From assembly GCF_002160815.1 (NCBI RefSeq), contig NZ_NFLH01000002.1:1-64000 (forward strand): a DNA stretch of 64,000 bases, in the 5' to 3' direction. Below are positions 63,003-64,000 of this stretch, one piece after another. Source of the DNA: Massilimicrobiota sp. An134 (lineage in GTDB: Bacteria > Bacillota_I > Bacilli_A > Erysipelotrichales > Coprobacillaceae). The stretch's first letter is position 1, and every line of letters begins with the position of its first letter. The translations under genes were made by a program, and so were the position numbers. The notes beneath the pieces were generated by a model. It had not been told where the DNA came from. It saw only the letters and a program-made list of their open reading frames with translations, and did no database searches.

Positions 63003-64000
63003 TGAAAATAGATGCTTTGGCTCAAGAGATTTTTGATGATATGATCGCTCATGGTGGAAAAGTTTATATTGTCGGTGGATCTGTTCGTGATGAAATCTTA
63101 GGACGTTATGATCAGCATGATGTAGATGTAGAAGTATATCATTTAAGTTATGAAAAACTGTGTGCTATTTTACAAAAATATGGTCATGTTCATACATTTG
63201 GAAAATCTTTTGCGATTGTTCAGTTAGAAGAGCTTCCTCATTATGACTTTGCCTTACCTCGACAAGAAACAAAAACTGGTCACAAGCATCAGGATTTTGA
63301 AGTGATGATTGATCCTGATTTACCATTAGAAAAAGCTGTTTTGAGGCGTGATCTGACAATGAATGCACTCATGTATGATTACTTAGAACAACGTGTCATT
63401 GATTTATGTGGTGGTTTATCAGATATTGATCAGCATATCATTCGTTGTGTGGATCCTGAACATTTCATGGAAGATCCTTTGCGTGTTTTAAGAGTGGCAC
63501 GTTTTGTCGCCCAATTTGAATTTCAAGTTGAAGAGAAGACTTTGAATCTATGTCGTTCTATGGCACAGTCACATATGCTGGATCATTTATCATATGAAAG
63601 AATTTATCAGGAGTATTGTCAAATCCTGATGGCACCACAACCATCATTAGGATTTATGTTTTTAAAAGATATAGGAGCTTTACCACCTTATTTACAGGCT
63701 CTGACAACAACGCATCAGCGTTTAGATTTTCATCCTGAAGATGATGTTTTCACGCACACGATGCTGGTTATAGATGTAGCCAGTCATGTGAAAAAGAAAA
63801 CCGATCATCCTTTATGGTTTATGTGGGCATGTTTACTTCATGATATAGGGAAACCTTTGGTAACAACCAAAGAAGGACATGCGCCTAAACATAATGAAGC
63901 AGGTGTGCAGGTGTTTCAAAATGTTCCAATCATCACATCTAAAAAAGAAAGACAATATATTTCCACAATGATTATGTATCATATGCATTTAATGAATATG
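63002..64000 (+). CDS. cca: CCA-adding enzyme / tRNA nucleotidyltransferase with HD domain (cut by the window edge)
   Basis: Adds or repairs the 3' CCA of tRNA. The frame runs open for 333 codons to the window end. The nucleotidyltransferase head has VGGSVRDEILGR (about 22-33) and the metal aspartates in HDVDVEVY (about 39-46). RRDLTMNALMYD (about 114-125) and EDPLRVLRVARF (about 155-166) follow. An HD domain begins near residue 250 (FTHTMLVIDVASHV, then CLLHDIGKPLVTT). The HD domain recalls the multifunctional E. coli type. The start overlaps the uvrB stop. Confidence 0.92.
   Translation, partial: MKIDALAQEIFDDMIAHGGKVYIVGGSVRDEILGRYDQHDVDVEVYHLSYEKLCAILQKYGHVHTFGKSFAIVQLEELPHYDFALPRQETKTGHKHQDFEVMIDPDLPLEKAVLRRDLTMNALMYDYLEQRVIDLCGGLSDIDQHIIRCVDPEHFMEDPLRVLRVARFVAQFEFQVEEKTLNLCRSMAQSHMLDHLSYERIYQEYCQILMAPQPSLGFMFLKDIGALPPYLQALTTTHQRLDFHPEDDVFTHTMLVIDVASHVKKKTDHPLWFMWACLLHDIGKPLVTTKEGHAPKHNEAGVQVFQNVPIITSKKERQYISTMIMYHMHLMNM

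Noticed and set aside
1-64000. CRISPR array, prophage, rRNA or tRNA genes
   Set aside because: No regularly spaced repeat series, phage structural genes, or cloverleaf/CCA-type sequences were seen in the intergenic regions. A tRNA scan would confirm.

Overview
The window is about 64 kb of AT-rich chromosome with standard-code genes (TGA is used as a stop). It has strong Shine-Dalgarno sites, an RNA polymerase delta subunit, a one-chain PurL and long operons. This points to a low-GC Firmicute, most likely an Erysipelotrichia/Coprobacillaceae-type gut anaerobe; the placement is inference from gene content. I see no rRNA, tRNA, CRISPR array or prophage.

Layout. 1-626: end of an IS1182-type element, cut by the window edge. 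726-4180: a leftward ABC-2-type exporter cassette divergent from a LytTR regulator with a degenerate receiver. 4190-17390: a purine operon led by a ZTP (pfl) riboswitch: fhs-purE-purC-purM-purN-purH-ASCH gene-purD-purL-purB. purF and purK are absent. 17500-22436: a small membrane protein, a Na/Pi cotransporter behind a Pho-box-like repeat, ridA, a hypothetical gene and a diguanylate cyclase with a dead receiver. 22577-32359: a cell-wall (MurNAc) recycling cluster: anmK, murR, an AmiE-like hydrolase, two copies of an EIIC permease + MupG pair, murQ and a BadF-type sugar kinase. Four copies of one near-palindrome, TTGAAAT-N3-ATTTTAA (one with a single mismatch), lie at three of its promoters and are the best candidate for the MurR operator.

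32415-46514: a metallophosphatase, two small unknown proteins, a P-type ATPase under a Mn2+ (yybP-ykoY) riboswitch, a class A PBP, DUF1934-cls-argS-rpoE, and an overlapping operon (alpha/beta hydrolase, aroD, HD protein, Gx transporter). That stretch ends in a truncated VanZ gene abutting an IS3-like terminal repeat. 46617-64000: glpK and a lipoprotein, LemA/DUF2207, TetR-MATE with candidate operators, an asparaginase/DMT/uridine-kinase-like operon, clpP convergent with a hypothetical gene through a palindromic terminator that codes on both strands, gap, ZIP transporter, DtxR-family regulator, S41 protease, uvrB and the start of the CCA-adding enzyme.

How it fits together: the window is mostly housekeeping, but it is rich in readable cis-regulation. 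There are two riboswitches, a Pho box, a candidate MurR regulon and fold-back protection of a transposase. The most unusual protein-level items are the duplicated MupG/EIIC module without PTS IIA/IIB, and two regulators whose receiver domains lack the phospho-acceptor. I did not find a wholly new system that I could defend from sequence alone.
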